Shown: piece by piece, positions 46,776 through 57,242 of the stretch
Position numbering within the stretch: the first letter of the stretch is position 1
Layout of the letters: each line of letters starts with the position of its first letter
NCBI RefSeq assembly: GCF_014284365.1
Contig: NZ_JACOGG010000003.1
Span: 124,001 to 188,000 of the forward strand
Direction: 5' to 3'
Length of the DNA: 64,000 bases
DNA from: Cognatundibacterium rugosum
Lineage (GTDB): Bacteria; Pseudomonadota; Gammaproteobacteria; Burkholderiales; Burkholderiaceae_D
Position numbers and translations under genes: made by a program
The notes under the pieces: generated by a model
What the model saw: the letters and a program-made list of their open reading frames with translations, nothing else
Databases searched by the model: none
Told to the model about the DNA's origin: nothing

Positions 46776-48303
46776 AGATATGGGCGCAGATCGCGCACAA
46801 GATAGTGATCAGTCTGCTGCTGACAACGGCCGGCCGGCCAAGCGTGGTGTGCGTGGTCCGCGCAATATGCGCAGGAATAGTCGTCCGCGTTCTGAGGCTG
46901 GTGAGCAGCAGGCCGCGATAGCTGGTGCTGGCTCGACTGAGCCTGCTGAGGCGTTTGCGAAGCAAGCAGCACCACGTAAACGTCAGTCGCGTAATGAGGT
47001 GGGAGCTGATTCTGGTGCGGTAAGAAAAGAGCGTGCCCCGCGTGATGCATCGACGCGGAATAAGCCAGCGGCTAAGCAGGGGCGTGCTCCTCAGGCGCGT
47101 GGTGGTCGCCGTGATACAAATGCGCCCGATGACGTGTTTTCTTTCGTGACTTCCGATGCGTATGATGCCATTGATGAGGGTGGTGCTAAGGGGCGTGGGC
47201 GTCAACAAAAAGTGGTGCGTCGTGATTTGACTGCGGATGATGATGCGCCTAAATTGCATAAGGTGCTGGCGGAAGCGGGTCTGGGTTCGCGGCGTGATAT
47301 GGAAGAGCTGATTGTGGCTGGGCGCGTGTCTGTTAACGGTGAGCCAGCGCATATCGGTCAACGTATTTTGCCAACGGATCAGGTGCGCATCAATGGTAAG
47401 CCGATTATGCGCAAAGTGACGAAAAAGCCGCCACGTGTGCTGATTTATCATAAGCCTGCCGGTGAAATCGTCAGCACTAATGATCCTGAGGGGCGTCCTT
47501 CGGTATTTGGTAGTTTGCCTACCATGAAGGTGGGTAAGTGGCTGGCGGTTGGGCGTCTGGATTTTAATACTGAAGGTTTGTTGTTATTCACGACTTCCGG
47601 TGATCTTGCGAATCGTCTGATGCATCCGCGTTATGGTATTGAGCGTGAATATGCGGTGCGCACCCTGGGTGAGTTAGAAGAGGGTATGCGTCAGCGTTTG
47701 CTGGCTGGTGTTGAACTTGAAGATGGTATGGCGCAATTCTCTAAAATTGCCGATGGCGGTGGTGAGGGTGTGAATAAGTGGTATCGCGTGATTATTGGTG
47801 AGGGCCGTAATCGTGAAGTGCGCCGTATGTTTGAGGCGGTTGGATTGACTGTCTCTCGCCTGATCCGTACCCGTTACGGTGCCATGACTTTGCCGGCAAA
47901 TCTCAAGCGTGGCCGTTGGGAGGAGCTGGAAGAGGATGCGGTACGCAGCCTGCTGAAGCTCAGTGGTCTCGAGAAGTCTGCCTCAGATAAGCCTGCGCCA
48001 AGAACGCAGCATGCACAAAAGCCGATTTCCAATAAATCTGCGGTGCCATCCTTTGCGCAGCGTCAACCTAGTTTGCCGATGAGCTCCGGTCGTTCTGAAA
48101 TGGGCTTGGGGCGTGCTGCGAATGGTAATAAAATGAATTCTGGTAACAAGGTGTCTGGTGGTAAAAAGCGTCAGCCCGATCCTTTGCAAACTGCCTTGGG
48201 TTATCCGGATGTTGCGCCACAACGTCGTGGTCCGACGCAGCGTGGCAGTGGTCAGGCGATCGGGCAGGGAATCGCAGCCCGCCGCCGTTCGCGTGGTGCC
48301 TGA
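46765..48303 (+). CDS. rluB: 23S rRNA pseudouridine(2605) synthase RluB
   Basis: Isomerises a uridine in helix 90 of 23S rRNA. The S4 RNA-binding domain (L-H-K-V-L-A-E-A-G near residue 165) precedes the RsuA-type catalytic domain, where the catalytic Asp lies in G-R-L-D-F-N-T-E-G near 270. The 512 residues include a 160-residue basic, low-complexity N-terminal extension and a similar 110-residue C-terminal tail, both rich in Arg, Gln and Gly; such tails are common in betaproteobacterial homologues. The start overlaps scpB. Confidence 0.93.
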   Translation: MNSEDMGADRAQDSDQSAADNGRPAKRGVRGPRNMRRNSRPRSEAGEQQAAIAGAGSTEPAEAFAKQAAPRKRQSRNEVGADSGAVRKERAPRDASTRNKPAAKQGRAPQARGGRRDTNAPDDVFSFVTSDAYDAIDEGGAKGRGRQQKVVRRDLTADDDAPKLHKVLAEAGLGSRRDMEELIVAGRVSVNGEPAHIGQRILPTDQVRINGKPIMRKVTKKPPRVLIYHKPAGEIVSTNDPEGRPSVFGSLPTMKVGKWLAVGRLDFNTEGLLLFTTSGDLANRLMHPRYGIEREYAVRTLGELEEGMRQRLLAGVELEDGMAQFSKIADGGGEGVNKWYRVIIGEGRNREVRRMFEAVGLTVSRLIRTRYGAMTLPANLKRGRWEELEEDAVRSLLKLSGLEKSASDKPAPRTQHAQKPISNKSAVPSFAQRQPSLPMSSGRSEMGLGRAANGNKMNSGNKVSGGKKRQPDPLQTALGYPDVAPQRRGPTQRGSGQAIGQGIAARRRSRGA

Positions 48304-48354
48304 GATAGCACCTGATGCGTGTCTGAATTGTGTTTGTTTGTCCCTGTTTTTCCA

Positions 48355-48383
48355 TTGCGACAGGGTAAATAATCGTTTATAAT
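48355..48383 (+). promoter_or_regulatory. Promoter upstream of rimP-nusA-infB
   Basis: TTGCGA at 48355-48360, a 17-base spacer and a perfect TATAAT at 48378-48383. Transcription starting near 48390 would give a leader of about 130 bases before rimP, containing a terminator-like hairpin. Confidence 0.75.
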
Positions 48384-48428
48384 CTGGTAGTTAGCAGATT
48401 ATGCCTAAAGTTGTAAAGTTCAGGCGCT

Positions 48429-48459
48429 AAAAAAGATGGGCAGTTGCCCATTTTTTTTT
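48429..48459 (+). terminator. Terminator or attenuator in the rimP leader
   Basis: ATGGGC pairs with GCCCAT around AGTT, preceded by six A and followed by nine T. It can end rluB transcripts from upstream, but it also lies downstream of the promoter at 48355-48383, so it would act on the rimP-nusA-infB leader as an attenuator. Confidence 0.8.
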
Positions 48460-48521
48460 GGTTTTGCCGCTTGTTTGCGTGAACTTTCTGCTGTGTTGGC
48501 TTATGTGAATCGGAGAATAGT

Positions 48522-49007
48522 TTGGTTTTATTGGAATTGATAGAGAAAACCGTCAATGGCACCGGCTATGAGCTGGTGGACTTTGAGCAGGCCGAGCGTG
48601 GGTTGTTCCGGGTGTACATTGATTTTTTGCCCGCTGATTGGGAAAAGGGCAATATCACAGTTGAAGACTGTGAAAAAGTCAGTCACCAATTGTCGCATGT
48701 GCTGATGGTTGAGAATGTTAATTACAGTCGCCTGGAAACTTCGTCTCCCGGTATGGATCGCCCATTGAAAAAGCTGAGCGACTACGTGCGCTTCGCTGGT
48801 TGCAAAGCAACCGTCAAATTGCGTATGCCTATGCCGGGAACGCCGAATCGCAAAACCTTTGAAGGGGTTTTGCATGAGCCTGAAGGCGATAATTTGAAGC
48901 TGGAATTTGAAGTAAAAGATGGGTCGGCCATGCTGGAGTTTACGCTCGCCGATGTGGATAAGGCACGTCTGGTGCCACAAGTGGATTTTAGGAGTCGCAA
49001 AGCATGA
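48522..49007 (+). CDS. rimP: Ribosome maturation factor RimP
   Basis: Assists 30S subunit assembly. The 161 residues show N-terminal and C-terminal RimP domains, with V-E-D-C-E-K-V-S near residue 46 and S-P-G-M-D-R-P-L near 77, the family signature. Translation starts at a TTG with CGGAG 6 bases upstream; no in-frame ATG gives a complete N-terminus. Its last bases overlap the nusA start (ATGA). Confidence 0.95.
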   Translation: MVLLELIEKTVNGTGYELVDFEQAERGLFRVYIDFLPADWEKGNITVEDCEKVSHQLSHVLMVENVNYSRLETSSPGMDRPLKKLSDYVRFAGCKATVKLRMPMPGTPNRKTFEGVLHEPEGDNLKLEFEVKDGSAMLEFTLADVDKARLVPQVDFRSRKA

Positions 49008-50563
49008 GTCGTGATTTGTTGTTATTAGTGGATGTGCTGGCGCGTGAAAAAAACGTCGATGAAGAAGTGGTCTTCGGTGCGTTGGAGCATGCACTGGCTC
49101 AGGCGACAAAAAAACGTTTTCCCGGCGAAGTAGATATTCGCGTTGAAATTGATCGCGACACAGGCGAGTTCCGTTCTTTCCGCCGCTGGCACGTGGTGCC
49201 GGATGAAGCTGGTCTGCAATTGCCTGATCAGGAAATTCTGCATTTCGAAGCAGTCGAAGATGATGCCGATATCCAGGTTGGTGATTACATCGAAGAAGAA
49301 ATTGAATCCGTTGATTTTGGCCGTCGTTTTGCACAGGATACCAAGCAGGTTGTGTTGCAGCGTATCCGTGATGCTGAGCGCGAGCAAATTTTGGCTGACT
49401 TCCTGGCGCGTGGTGACTCCCTGGTAACAGGTACCATCAAACGCATGGAACGCGGTGATGCTGTGGTTGAGTCCGGTAAAGTGGAAGCCCGTCTGCCACG
49501 TGATCAGATGATCCCGAAAGAAAACCTGCGTGTCGGTGATCGCGTCCGTGCTTACATTTTGCGTATCGACCGCAACGCACGTGGCCCTCAGGTTATCTTG
49601 TCCCGTACCGCGCCTGAATTCATCATGAAGTTGTTTGAGCTGGAAGTGCCAGAGATCGAACAGGGCTCCCTGGTGATTAAATCGGCTGCCCGTGATCCTG
49701 GTGTGCGCGCGAAAATCGCGGTACATACCAGCGATAAACGCATCGATCCTATCGGTACATGCGTAGGTATGCGCGGTTCCCGCGTACAGGCAGTGACTGG
49801 CGAACTCGGTGGTGAGCGTGTAGATATCGTGCTGTGGTCGGAAGACCCGGCACAGTTCGTCATTGGTGCGCTGGCGCCGGCCAATGTGTCATCCATCATG
49901 GTGGATGAAGAGAAGCATGGCATGGACGTGGTTGTCGACGAAGAAAACCTCGCGATCGCCATCGGCCGCAGTGGCCAGAACGTACGTCTGGCAGCTGAAC
50001 TGACTGGCTGGCAAATCAATATCATGACTGCAGAAGAATCTGCCAGCAAAGCTGAGCAGGAAACTGCAGGTATCCGCGCCCTGTTTATGGAAAAACTGGA
50101 CGTGGATCAGGAAGTGGCTGAAATCCTGGTGGATGAAGGCTTCTCCAGTCTCGAAGAAATCGCTTATGTACCAATCAGCGAAATGCTGGAAATCGAAGCG
50201 TTCGACGAAGACACTGTGAATGAATTGCGTAACCGTGCGCGCGATGCCCTGTTGACTGAAGCGATTGCTTCGGAAGAAGGTCTGGAAGGCATGGAAGATC
50301 AATTGATCAACCTCGAAGGTATGACCCGCGTGACTGCTGGCAAACTGGGTTTGGCTGGTATTAAAACGCTGGCAGCTTTTGCTGCTCTGGCATACGACGA
50401 ATTTGGCGCGATCCTGGCATTATCTGCCGACCGTTCCCGCCATTTGATTAAAGAAGCATTTGAAGATGTGACCGATGATGAGATGAAACTCATCGACGCT
50501 AAATATGATGATCAGGCCAAAGCTGTATTAGCGACCGCCTGGAAACTCGTAGAAGCTAAGTAA
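49004..50563 (+). CDS. nusA: Transcription termination/antitermination factor NusA
   Basis: Binds RNA polymerase and modulates pausing and termination. The 519 residues carry an N-terminal polymerase-binding domain (1-125), an S1 domain (about 135-200), two KH domains (about 230-345, with G-R-S-G-Q-N-V-R-L near 322), and two C-terminal acidic repeats (about 365-500), as in proteobacterial NusA. It overlaps rimP by 4 bases and lies 47 bases before infB. Confidence 0.97.
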   Translation: MSRDLLLLVDVLAREKNVDEEVVFGALEHALAQATKKRFPGEVDIRVEIDRDTGEFRSFRRWHVVPDEAGLQLPDQEILHFEAVEDDADIQVGDYIEEEIESVDFGRRFAQDTKQVVLQRIRDAEREQILADFLARGDSLVTGTIKRMERGDAVVESGKVEARLPRDQMIPKENLRVGDRVRAYILRIDRNARGPQVILSRTAPEFIMKLFELEVPEIEQGSLVIKSAARDPGVRAKIAVHTSDKRIDPIGTCVGMRGSRVQAVTGELGGERVDIVLWSEDPAQFVIGALAPANVSSIMVDEEKHGMDVVVDEENLAIAIGRSGQNVRLAAELTGWQINIMTAEESASKAEQETAGIRALFMEKLDVDQEVAEILVDEGFSSLEEIAYVPISEMLEIEAFDEDTVNELRNRARDALLTEAIASEEGLEGMEDQLINLEGMTRVTAGKLGLAGIKTLAAFAALAYDEFGAILALSADRSRHLIKEAFEDVTDDEMKLIDAKYDDQAKAVLATAWKLVEAK

Positions 50564-50610
50564 TTCACGGGTTTCAAATTCATAACGCGCACATAGAAAA
50601 AGAGGACTGA

Positions 50611-53469
50611 ATGGCGAGTAACAACGTTGCCCAATTTGCCACCGAGCTGAAAATGTCAGCGGATTTACTGCTCACGCAATTGCGTGCGGCAGGCGTGGAT
50701 AAAAATTCCACGTCGGATTCATTGACCAAAGAAGATAAGGACCGACTGCTGGATCACCTGCGTCGTTCCCATGGATCTGCTGTTGACACTGAAAAGAAAA
50801 AGATCACGTTGACTCGTAAAGAGACAACGGAGATCAAACAGGCGGATGCTACGGGCAAATCGCGCACCATTCAGGTCGAAGTTCGTAAAAAGCGTACCTT
50901 TGTAAAGCGCGATGAAATCTCTGCTGAAGAAGCGCCGGCACGTGCTCCTGTCGTTGATGCGGAAGAGATTGCGCGTCGCGAAGAAGAGGCTCGCCGCGAG
51001 GCAGAGCTGATCGCGCGTCAGGAAGCTGAGCTGATCGAAAAGCAGGAGCGTCTGGCTAAGCTGGAAGCTGAAAAAGAAGCGCAGGCAAAAGCTATGCGTG
51101 AAGCTGCTGAAGCTGAAGCGAAAAAGGCAGAAGCTGAGCGTCTGAAAGCGGAGCAGGCTGCTGCTGCAGCGGCCGTCGCAGCTGTGAAAACGGCTGAAGC
51201 TAAGCCAACTGCCAACGACGAAGAAAAGAAACGTCTGGAAGCAGAAGAAGCGAAGAAAAAAGCGGCTCTGGAAGCGAAAGAAGCTGCTGAGCGTGCTGCC
51301 GCAACAGAGCGTGCCCGCAAAGCGGTGGCTGATGAAGTTGCGCAGATCAAAGAAATGATGAATGCCGCACGTCGTCCTAAGCCAGTTGCTCCGGCACCTG
51401 CGCCTGCACCTAAAGTGGCAGAGGGCACGCTGCATAAGCCAACGGATAAAAAACTGGCCGACAAAAAGCCAGCGCCTGCGGCTGAAAAGAAAGATGACAA
51501 AAAACCTGCAACGACGGATAAGAAGGCAATTAAATCTGCCAATGTATCGTCGACCTGGCAGGATGAGTCATCCAAAAAACGCAGCGGTGGTTTGAAAACC
51601 CGTGGCGATACGTCGGGTGGCCGCGATGGCTGGAAAGGTGGCCCTAAAGGTCGCCGTAATCATCATCATGATGATCAGCGCGAATCGAATTTCCAGGTTC
51701 CGGTTGAAGCCGTTGTAAAAGAGATTTTTGTGCCAGAAACACTGACCGTGGCTGAACTCGCGCATAAGATGGCGGTGAAGGCTTCCGAAGTCATTAAGCA
51801 ATTGATGAAACTGGGTCAGATGTGCACCATTAACCAGGTACTGGATCAGGAAACAGCGATGATTCTGGTCGAGGAAATGGGTCACAAAGCATTTGCTGCG
51901 AAGATCGATGATCCGGAAGCGATGCTGACAGACGTGGCGGAACATGCGCAGTACGAAGCATTCCCGCGTGCGCCGGTGGTGACAGTCATGGGTCACGTTG
52001 ATCATGGTAAAACGTCCTTGCTGGATTACATCCGTCGCGCTAAAGTCGCGTCAGGTGAAGCCGGTGGCATTACTCAGCATATCGGTGCCTATCACGTTGA
52101 AACACCACGTGGCATGATTACCTTCCTCGATACGCCAGGTCACGAAGCGTTTACCGCAATGCGTGCACGTGGTGCGAAGGCAACTGACATCGTTATTCTG
52201 GTGGTTGCAGCTGATGACGGCGTGATGCCGCAAACGAAGGAAGCGATTTCCCATGCTAAGGCGGCGGGCGTTCCTTTGGTGGTAGCGATTAATAAGATTG
52301 ATAAGCCTAGTGCCAATCCGGATCGCGTGACTCAGGAGCTGGTTGCTGAAAGTGTTGTGCCGGAAGAATACGGTGGTGATTCTCCTTTCGTTCCTGTGTC
52401 TGCAAAAACTGGCCAGGGTATCGACGCCTTGCTGGAGCATGTATTGCTGCAGGCAGAAGTGATGGAGTTGCGTGCGCCGAAGGATGCGCCGGCTAAAGGT
52501 CTGGTGGTTGAATCCCGTCTGGATAAGGGGCGCGGTACCGTTGCAACTATCCTGGTTCAGTCCGGTACGCTCAAGCGTGGTGACGTGGTACTGGCAGGTT
52601 CTTCGTATGGCCGTGTACGCGCTATGCTGGATGAAAATGGTAAGAGCATCGGCGAAGCAGGTCCTTCGATTCCGGTAGAAATCCAGGGTCTGACAGAAGT
52701 GCCGTCCGCTGGTGAAGAAGTCATGGTGATGGCCGATGAGCGTAAAGCACGTGAAATCGCGCTGTTCCGTCAAGGTAAGTTCCGTGACGTGAAACTGGCT
52801 AAACAGCAAGCTGCTAAGCTGGAAAATATGTTTGAAAACATGGGCGAGGGTGAAGTGAAAAACCTGCCTGTTATTATTAAAACAGACGTTCAGGGTTCGC
52901 AGGAAGCGTTGGTGCAGTCGCTGGTTAAATTGTCTAACAGCGAAGTGCGCGTACAGGTTGTACATGCAGCGGTGGGCGGTATTTCTGAATCCGACGTCAA
53001 TCTGGCGGTGGCTTCGAAAGCAGTAATCATCGGCTTTAATACCCGTGCTGACGCGTCTGCGCGTAAGCTGGCTGAGTCGAATGGCGTGGATATTCGTTAC
53101 TACAACATCATTTACGATGCGGTCGACGAAGTCAAAGCAGCCTTGTCCGGCATGCTGGCTCCAGAGAAGCGTGAGCAAGTGATCGGTATGGTAGAGATCC
53201 GCCAGGTATTCATGGTCAGCAAAGTCGGCGCAATTGCGGGCTGTCTGGTGACCGATGGTATGGTTAAACGTACTTCTTCTGTCCGTCTGCTGCGTAATAA
53301 CGTAGTTACCTGGACAGGCGAGCTCGACTCCCTGAAGCGTTATAAAGATGACGCTAAAGAAGTCAAAGCCGGTATGGAGTGCGGCTTGTCCCTGAAAGGT
53401 TATAACGAGATTCAGGTTGGCGACACACTCGAAATATTTGAAGTTCAAGAGATAGCACGTACGCTCTAA
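50611..53469 (+). CDS. infB: Translation initiation factor IF-2
   Basis: GTPase that places initiator tRNA-fMet on the 30S subunit. The 952 residues comprise an N-terminal IF2_N domain, a long Ala/Glu/Lys-rich coiled-coil stretch (about 110-300), a second IF2_N-type domain near 365-420, and the G domain with G-H-V-D-H-G-K-T-S near 460, D-T-P-G-H-E near 507 and N-K-I-D near 560, followed by domains II-IV. AGAGGA lies upstream of the ATG. In-frame internal starts that could make shorter isoforms cannot be judged by eye. Confidence 0.97.
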   Translation: MASNNVAQFATELKMSADLLLTQLRAAGVDKNSTSDSLTKEDKDRLLDHLRRSHGSAVDTEKKKITLTRKETTEIKQADATGKSRTIQVEVRKKRTFVKRDEISAEEAPARAPVVDAEEIARREEEARREAELIARQEAELIEKQERLAKLEAEKEAQAKAMREAAEAEAKKAEAERLKAEQAAAAAAVAAVKTAEAKPTANDEEKKRLEAEEAKKKAALEAKEAAERAAATERARKAVADEVAQIKEMMNAARRPKPVAPAPAPAPKVAEGTLHKPTDKKLADKKPAPAAEKKDDKKPATTDKKAIKSANVSSTWQDESSKKRSGGLKTRGDTSGGRDGWKGGPKGRRNHHHDDQRESNFQVPVEAVVKEIFVPETLTVAELAHKMAVKASEVIKQLMKLGQMCTINQVLDQETAMILVEEMGHKAFAAKIDDPEAMLTDVAEHAQYEAFPRAPVVTVMGHVDHGKTSLLDYIRRAKVASGEAGGITQHIGAYHVETPRGMITFLDTPGHEAFTAMRARGAKATDIVILVVAADDGVMPQTKEAISHAKAAGVPLVVAINKIDKPSANPDRVTQELVAESVVPEEYGGDSPFVPVSAKTGQGIDALLEHVLLQAEVMELRAPKDAPAKGLVVESRLDKGRGTVATILVQSGTLKRGDVVLAGSSYGRVRAMLDENGKSIGEAGPSIPVEIQGLTEVPSAGEEVMVMADERKAREIALFRQGKFRDVKLAKQQAAKLENMFENMGEGEVKNLPVIIKTDVQGSQEALVQSLVKLSNSEVRVQVVHAAVGGISESDVNLAVASKAVIIGFNTRADASARKLAESNGVDIRYYNIIYDAVDEVKAALSGMLAPEKREQVIGMVEIRQVFMVSKVGAIAGCLVTDGMVKRTSSVRLLRNNVVTWTGELDSLKRYKDDAKEVKAGMECGLSLKGYNEIQVGDTLEIFEVQEIARTL

Positions 53470-53477
53470 ACACTTCG

Positions 53478-53505
53478 GCCCCGGACTCGTTCCGGGGTTC
53501 TCGTT
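53478..53505 (+). terminator. Hairpin between infB and rbfA
   Basis: CCCCGGA pairs with TCCGGGG, followed by TTCTCGTTTTA, a weak T tract. It is probably a partial terminator or processing hairpin, since rbfA follows within 30 bases. Confidence 0.45.
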
Positions 53506-53526
53506 TTATGGCGTAGAAAAGAATTT

Positions 53527-53913
53527 ATGGCAAAACATAGTAAAAATATTCCGGGTCGTGGTCTGCGTGTTGCAGATCAGATCCAAAAAGATCTGGCAGA
53601 AATTATCTGGTCAGAGTTGAAAGATCCACGCGTCGGCATGATCACGCTGACCGAAGTCCAGCTCACGCCTGACTACGCGCATGCGAAAGTGTATTTCACC
53701 ACGCTGGCAGACGATGCGGAAGCGATCAAGGCGACCCAGCAAGGTTTATCCAAGGCTGCTGGTTTCTTGCGTAATCAGCTGGGTCTGCGTCTGCGTATCC
53801 ACACCTTGCCGCAACTGCATTTCGTGCATGACACCTCCACCATCCGTGGTATGGCGATGTCTAAGCTGATCGATGAAGCGATCGCGACCCGTGTTCAGGA
53901 CGAAGAAGAATAA
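53527..53913 (+). CDS. rbfA: Ribosome-binding factor A
   Basis: KH-like 30S maturation factor needed at low temperature. The 128 residues show the family features: [10 protein letters not shown] near residue 14, [10 protein letters not shown] near 40, and the C-terminal L-H-F-V-H-D-T near 100. It is part of the rimP-nusA-infB-rbfA-truB order seen across proteobacteria and starts 57 bases after infB. Confidence 0.96.
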   Translation: MAKHSKNIPGRGLRVADQIQKDLAEIIWSELKDPRVGMITLTEVQLTPDYAHAKVYFTTLADDAEAIKATQQGLSKAAGFLRNQLGLRLRIHTLPQLHFVHDTSTIRGMAMSKLIDEAIATRVQDEEE

Positions 53914-53940
53914 AGCCAGTCCGGTTTTTCCAGATTACTT

Positions 53941-54876
53941 ATGACGAATCCCCCCAAAAAACGCACGCGTTTGCCAGTGCATGGCGTGCTTTTGCTCGAT
54001 AAACCCGTTGGATTTTCCAGTAATGATGCGCTGATCAAAACCAAGCGCTTGCTGAACGCGATCAAGGCCGGGCATACCGGTACCCTGGATCCGTTTGCAA
54101 CTGGCTTGCTGCCACTGTGCTTTGGTGAGGCGACCAAGTTTTCTCAGGATTTGCTGGAAGCGGACAAGACTTATATCACCGTAGTTCATCTGGGTATCAC
54201 CACGACTACTGGAGATACAGAAGGTGAGCAACTGGAGCAGCGTGCCGTCGACGTCAGTATTGAGCAGATACGGGCGGTGCTGGCGCAATTTACAGGCCCG
54301 ATACAGCAGGTGCCTCCCATGTATTCAGCGCTTAAGCGTGACGGCAAACCCTTGTATGAATATGCGCGTGCCGGTGTGACGCTGGAGCGTGAAGCCCGTG
54401 CGGTGGTGATCCATGCGTTGGAATTGCTCGATTACAGCGCGCCCATGATGACTTTGCGCGTCAAATGCAGCAAGGGAACCTATGTGCGGGTGCTGGGTGA
54501 AGATATCGGTGCTGCACTGGGTTGTGGTGCGCATCTGCAAGCTTTACGCAGGATACAGGTTGGTCATTTGCAGCTGGAAAAATCGATCACGATCGAGTCA
54601 ATTGAGGCGATGCCGGAAGCAGCGCGCCTTGAGTTGCTGGACCCGGTAGACGCCTTGTTGTCCAGCTTCCCGGCTATTACACTGGATGAGGCGCTGTCCG
54701 TCCGTTTCCTGCACGGTCAGCGGCTCGCGCTCGCCAAACTGATGCCAGATTTGCCCGCGACACCTGGCCGGGTGCGCGTGTATCGCGCTGCCGACCACCA
54801 ATTGCTGGGTTCTGCGCAGTTGCAGGAATTCGGCATTCTGGCACCGGAGCGGCTGATACAAACCGGTACCCATTGA
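53941..54876 (+). CDS. truB: tRNA pseudouridine(55) synthase TruB
   Basis: Makes pseudouridine 55 in the T loop of tRNAs. The 311 residues contain the catalytic motif G-H-T-G-T-L-D-P near residue 43, K-T-Y near 76, and K-C-S-K-G-T-Y-V-R near 178. The C-terminal PUA-like domain is present. It starts 27 bases after rbfA and is followed by a weak hairpin (54886-54904) without a strong T run, so the end of the operon is not sharply marked. Confidence 0.96.
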   Translation: MTNPPKKRTRLPVHGVLLLDKPVGFSSNDALIKTKRLLNAIKAGHTGTLDPFATGLLPLCFGEATKFSQDLLEADKTYITVVHLGITTTTGDTEGEQLEQRAVDVSIEQIRAVLAQFTGPIQQVPPMYSALKRDGKPLYEYARAGVTLEREARAVVIHALELLDYSAPMMTLRVKCSKGTYVRVLGEDIGAALGCGAHLQALRRIQVGHLQLEKSITIESIEAMPEAARLELLDPVDALLSSFPAITLDEALSVRFLHGQRLALAKLMPDLPATPGRVRVYRAADHQLLGSAQLQEFGILAPERLIQTGTH

Positions 54877-55007
54877 GCCGCTGTGCTGCCGGGCTTACCG
54901 GCAGTTCACCGGTGCTTAGTTTTATTGAAGTCAAATTGTCATCGTACGGTAGCAACTCCTTGAAATAATAGGAGTTTCCTGCTTTTGCGTTGCAGCATGT
55001 TATAATC

Positions 55008-55016
55008 TCAGGTTAT
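55008..55016 (+). promoter_or_regulatory. Extended -10 promoter of typA
   Basis: TGTTATAAT is an extended -10 with a perfect TATAAT at 55011-55016. A TTGCAG at 54990 gives a 15-base spacer. Transcription would begin about 20 bases before the typA ATG. Confidence 0.6.
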
Positions 55017-55043
55017 CCGATTTACCCCAAAACGAACGCTATC

Positions 55044-56879
55044 ATGTCTACTACAAAACGCGCTATTCGCAACATCGCAATTATCGCTCACGTTGATCAC
55101 GGCAAAACCACGCTGGTTGATCAATTGCTGCGCCAATCCGGTACTTTCCGTGACAACCAGCAGGTTGATTCTCGTGTCATGGACTCCAATGATATTGAGA
55201 AAGAGCGCGGTATTACCATTCTTTCCAAAAACTGTGCCGTTGAATACAAAGGTACCCACATCAATATCGTGGATACACCAGGCCATGCGGACTTCGGTGG
55301 TGAAGTAGAGCGTGTATTGTCGATGGTAGACAGCGTGTTGCTGCTGGTCGATGCGCAAGAAGGCCCAATGCCACAGACGCGTTTCGTGACACGTAAAGCA
55401 CTCGCGCTGGGTCTGAAGCCTATCGTGGTTGTGAATAAAATTGACCGTGAAAACGCGGACCCACAAAAAGCCGTTAACGCGACTTTCGAATTGTTCGACA
55501 AGCTGGGCGCAACTGATGAACAGCTGGACTTCCCAATTGTGTACGCTTCCGGTTTCAAAGGCTATGCAGGCCTGGAAGACACAGTGCGCGACGGTAACAT
55601 GGAGCCATTGTTTGATGCGATCCTGAAACACGTTCCTGCACGTGAAGATGATCCGAATGGTCCTTTGCAATTGCAAATCACATCGCTGGAATACTCTTCT
55701 TACGTTGGTAAGATCGGCGTTGGCCGTATCCTGCGCGGTAAAGTGAAAGCGTTGCAAGACGTGGTCTGGATGAATGGCCCTGAAGATAAACCAACTAAAG
55801 CACGTATCAACCAGGTTCTGACATTCAAAGGTCTGGATCGCGTATTGGTTGACGAAGCGCTTGCTGGCGACATCGTACTGATTAACGGTATCGAAGAAAT
55901 CGGTATCGGCTCCACGATCTGCGCACCAGATACCCCAGAAGCCCTGCCTATGTTGAAGATTGACGAGCCTACCCTGACCATGAACTTCATGGTTAACAGC
56001 TCGCCACTGGCTGGCCGCGAAGGTAAATTCGTGACTACCCGTCAGATCCGTGACCGTCTGGAACGCGAACTGAAATCCAACATGGCATTGCGCGTAGTGC
56101 AAGCTGAAGGTGATGATTCCACATACGAAGTTTCCGGTCGCGGTGAGTTGCATCTGACTATTCTGATCGAAAACATGCGTCGTGAAGGTTTCGAGCTGGC
56201 TGTTTCCCGCCCACGCGTTGTGTTCAAAATGGTAGATGGTGTACGTCACGAGCCATATGAAAACCTGACCGTTGACGTTGAAGAGTCCAACCAGGGTGGT
56301 GTGATGGAAGAACTGGGTCGCCGTCGTGGTGATCTGCAAAACATGGAACCGGACGGCAAAGGTCGTGTACGTCTGGAATACCGTATTCCGGCCCGTGGCC
56401 TGATCGGCTTCCAGGGCGAATTCATGACACTGACCCGTGGTACAGGTTTGATGAGTCACGTGTTTGATGACTACGCACCCGTCGATAACTCCAAAGGCGA
56501 ACTGGCTGGCCGTCGCAATGGTGTATTGATTTCTCAGGATGATGGCGCTGCTGTTGCTTACGCGATCTGGAAACTGCAAGACCGCGGCCGTATGTTCGTG
56601 AGCCACAATGATCCAGTGTACGAAGGTATGATCATCGGTATCCATTCCCGTGACAATGACCTGGTGGTTAACCCGATCAAAGGCAAGCAATTGACTAACG
56701 TTCGCTCTTCCGGCACGGATGAAGCGGTACGTCTGGTACCACCAATTCAAATGTCTCTGGAATACGCAGTTGAATTCATTGAAGATGACGAACTGGTTGA
56801 AGTCACACCTAAGAGTATCCGTCTGCGCAAACGTTTCTTGAAGGAACATGAGCGTAAGAAAGCTTCCCGCGAAGCGTAA
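55044..56879 (+). CDS. typA: Ribosome-associated GTPase TypA/BipA
   Basis: Translational GTPase linked to ribosome assembly and stress. The 611 residues have the G domain with A-H-V-D-H-G-K-T-T near residue 16, D-T-P-G-H-A-D-F near 77 and N-K-I-D near 132, followed by domain II, two EF-G-like domains and the BipA-specific C-terminal domain ([10 protein letters not shown] near 535). ATG 55044 fits the family start ([10 protein letters not shown]); the upstream extension to 54990 covers the promoter. Confidence 0.97.
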   Translation: MSTTKRAIRNIAIIAHVDHGKTTLVDQLLRQSGTFRDNQQVDSRVMDSNDIEKERGITILSKNCAVEYKGTHINIVDTPGHADFGGEVERVLSMVDSVLLLVDAQEGPMPQTRFVTRKALALGLKPIVVVNKIDRENADPQKAVNATFELFDKLGATDEQLDFPIVYASGFKGYAGLEDTVRDGNMEPLFDAILKHVPAREDDPNGPLQLQITSLEYSSYVGKIGVGRILRGKVKALQDVVWMNGPEDKPTKARINQVLTFKGLDRVLVDEALAGDIVLINGIEEIGIGSTICAPDTPEALPMLKIDEPTLTMNFMVNSSPLAGREGKFVTTRQIRDRLERELKSNMALRVVQAEGDDSTYEVSGRGELHLTILIENMRREGFELAVSRPRVVFKMVDGVRHEPYENLTVDVEESNQGGVMEELGRRRGDLQNMEPDGKGRVRLEYRIPARGLIGFQGEFMTLTRGTGLMSHVFDDYAPVDNSKGELAGRRNGVLISQDDGAAVAYAIWKLQDRGRMFVSHNDPVYEGMIIGIHSRDNDLVVNPIKGKQLTNVRSSGTDEAVRLVPPIQMSLEYAVEFIEDDELVEVTPKSIRLRKRFLKEHERKKASREA

Positions 56880-56904
56880 TCCTTAAAGGGTTTATCCGGA
56901 CAAT

Positions 56905-56937
56905 AAAAAACCGCAGCGTCGTCTGCGGTTTTTTTAT
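56905..56937 (+). terminator. Terminator of typA
   Basis: Stem AACCGCAG / CTGCGGTT with a 6-base loop, preceded by A and followed by seven T, about 25 bases after the stop. Confidence 0.92.
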
Positions 56938-57242
56938 GTCGCCAATTTTGCTTGCCTAACACCATGCCTGTCGCTAGATTCATGTGTCTGACTAAATGCG
57001 GAAATTAGCATAGCAACTTTGCATATATCCAAATAATTAAAAGGCTGTTTAAAAACTTCGATGCAGATTTCAGCATAGCTATGCCAATAGGAACGCTGCG
57101 CTTCGTCAACGGGTGTCAGGGATGTCAGGCATTTAATGTAATATAAGCAATTTCGGGTGCTGACATCTGGCTGTACAGATCTATGAAGCGAGGCGTCAGA
57201 AAGCCTAAAAGGCTGAATCTATCACGGTAGAAGTGGGATGCG
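56938..57242. other. Intergenic region with short repeats
   Basis: About 305 bases without a gene. It contains a perfect 12-base palindrome GCATAGCTATGC at 57073-57084 and two copies of TAAAAGGCTG (near 57038 and 57204). It may be a degenerate intergenic repeat, but I cannot identify a family. Confidence 0.4.

Noticed and set aside
46432-47451. 339-codon open frame antisense to scpB/rluB
   Set aside because: The product is an Arg/Thr/His/Leu-rich low-complexity sequence, the mirror of the repetitive rluB N-terminal extension.
52051-53448. 465-codon open frame antisense to infB
   Set aside because: Shadow of infB codon usage; no family resemblance and no ribosome binding site.
55008-56849. 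613-codon open frame antisense to typA
   Set aside because: It mirrors a strongly coding, highly conserved gene, and its translation is rich in Phe, His, Gln and Thr with no recognisable domain.
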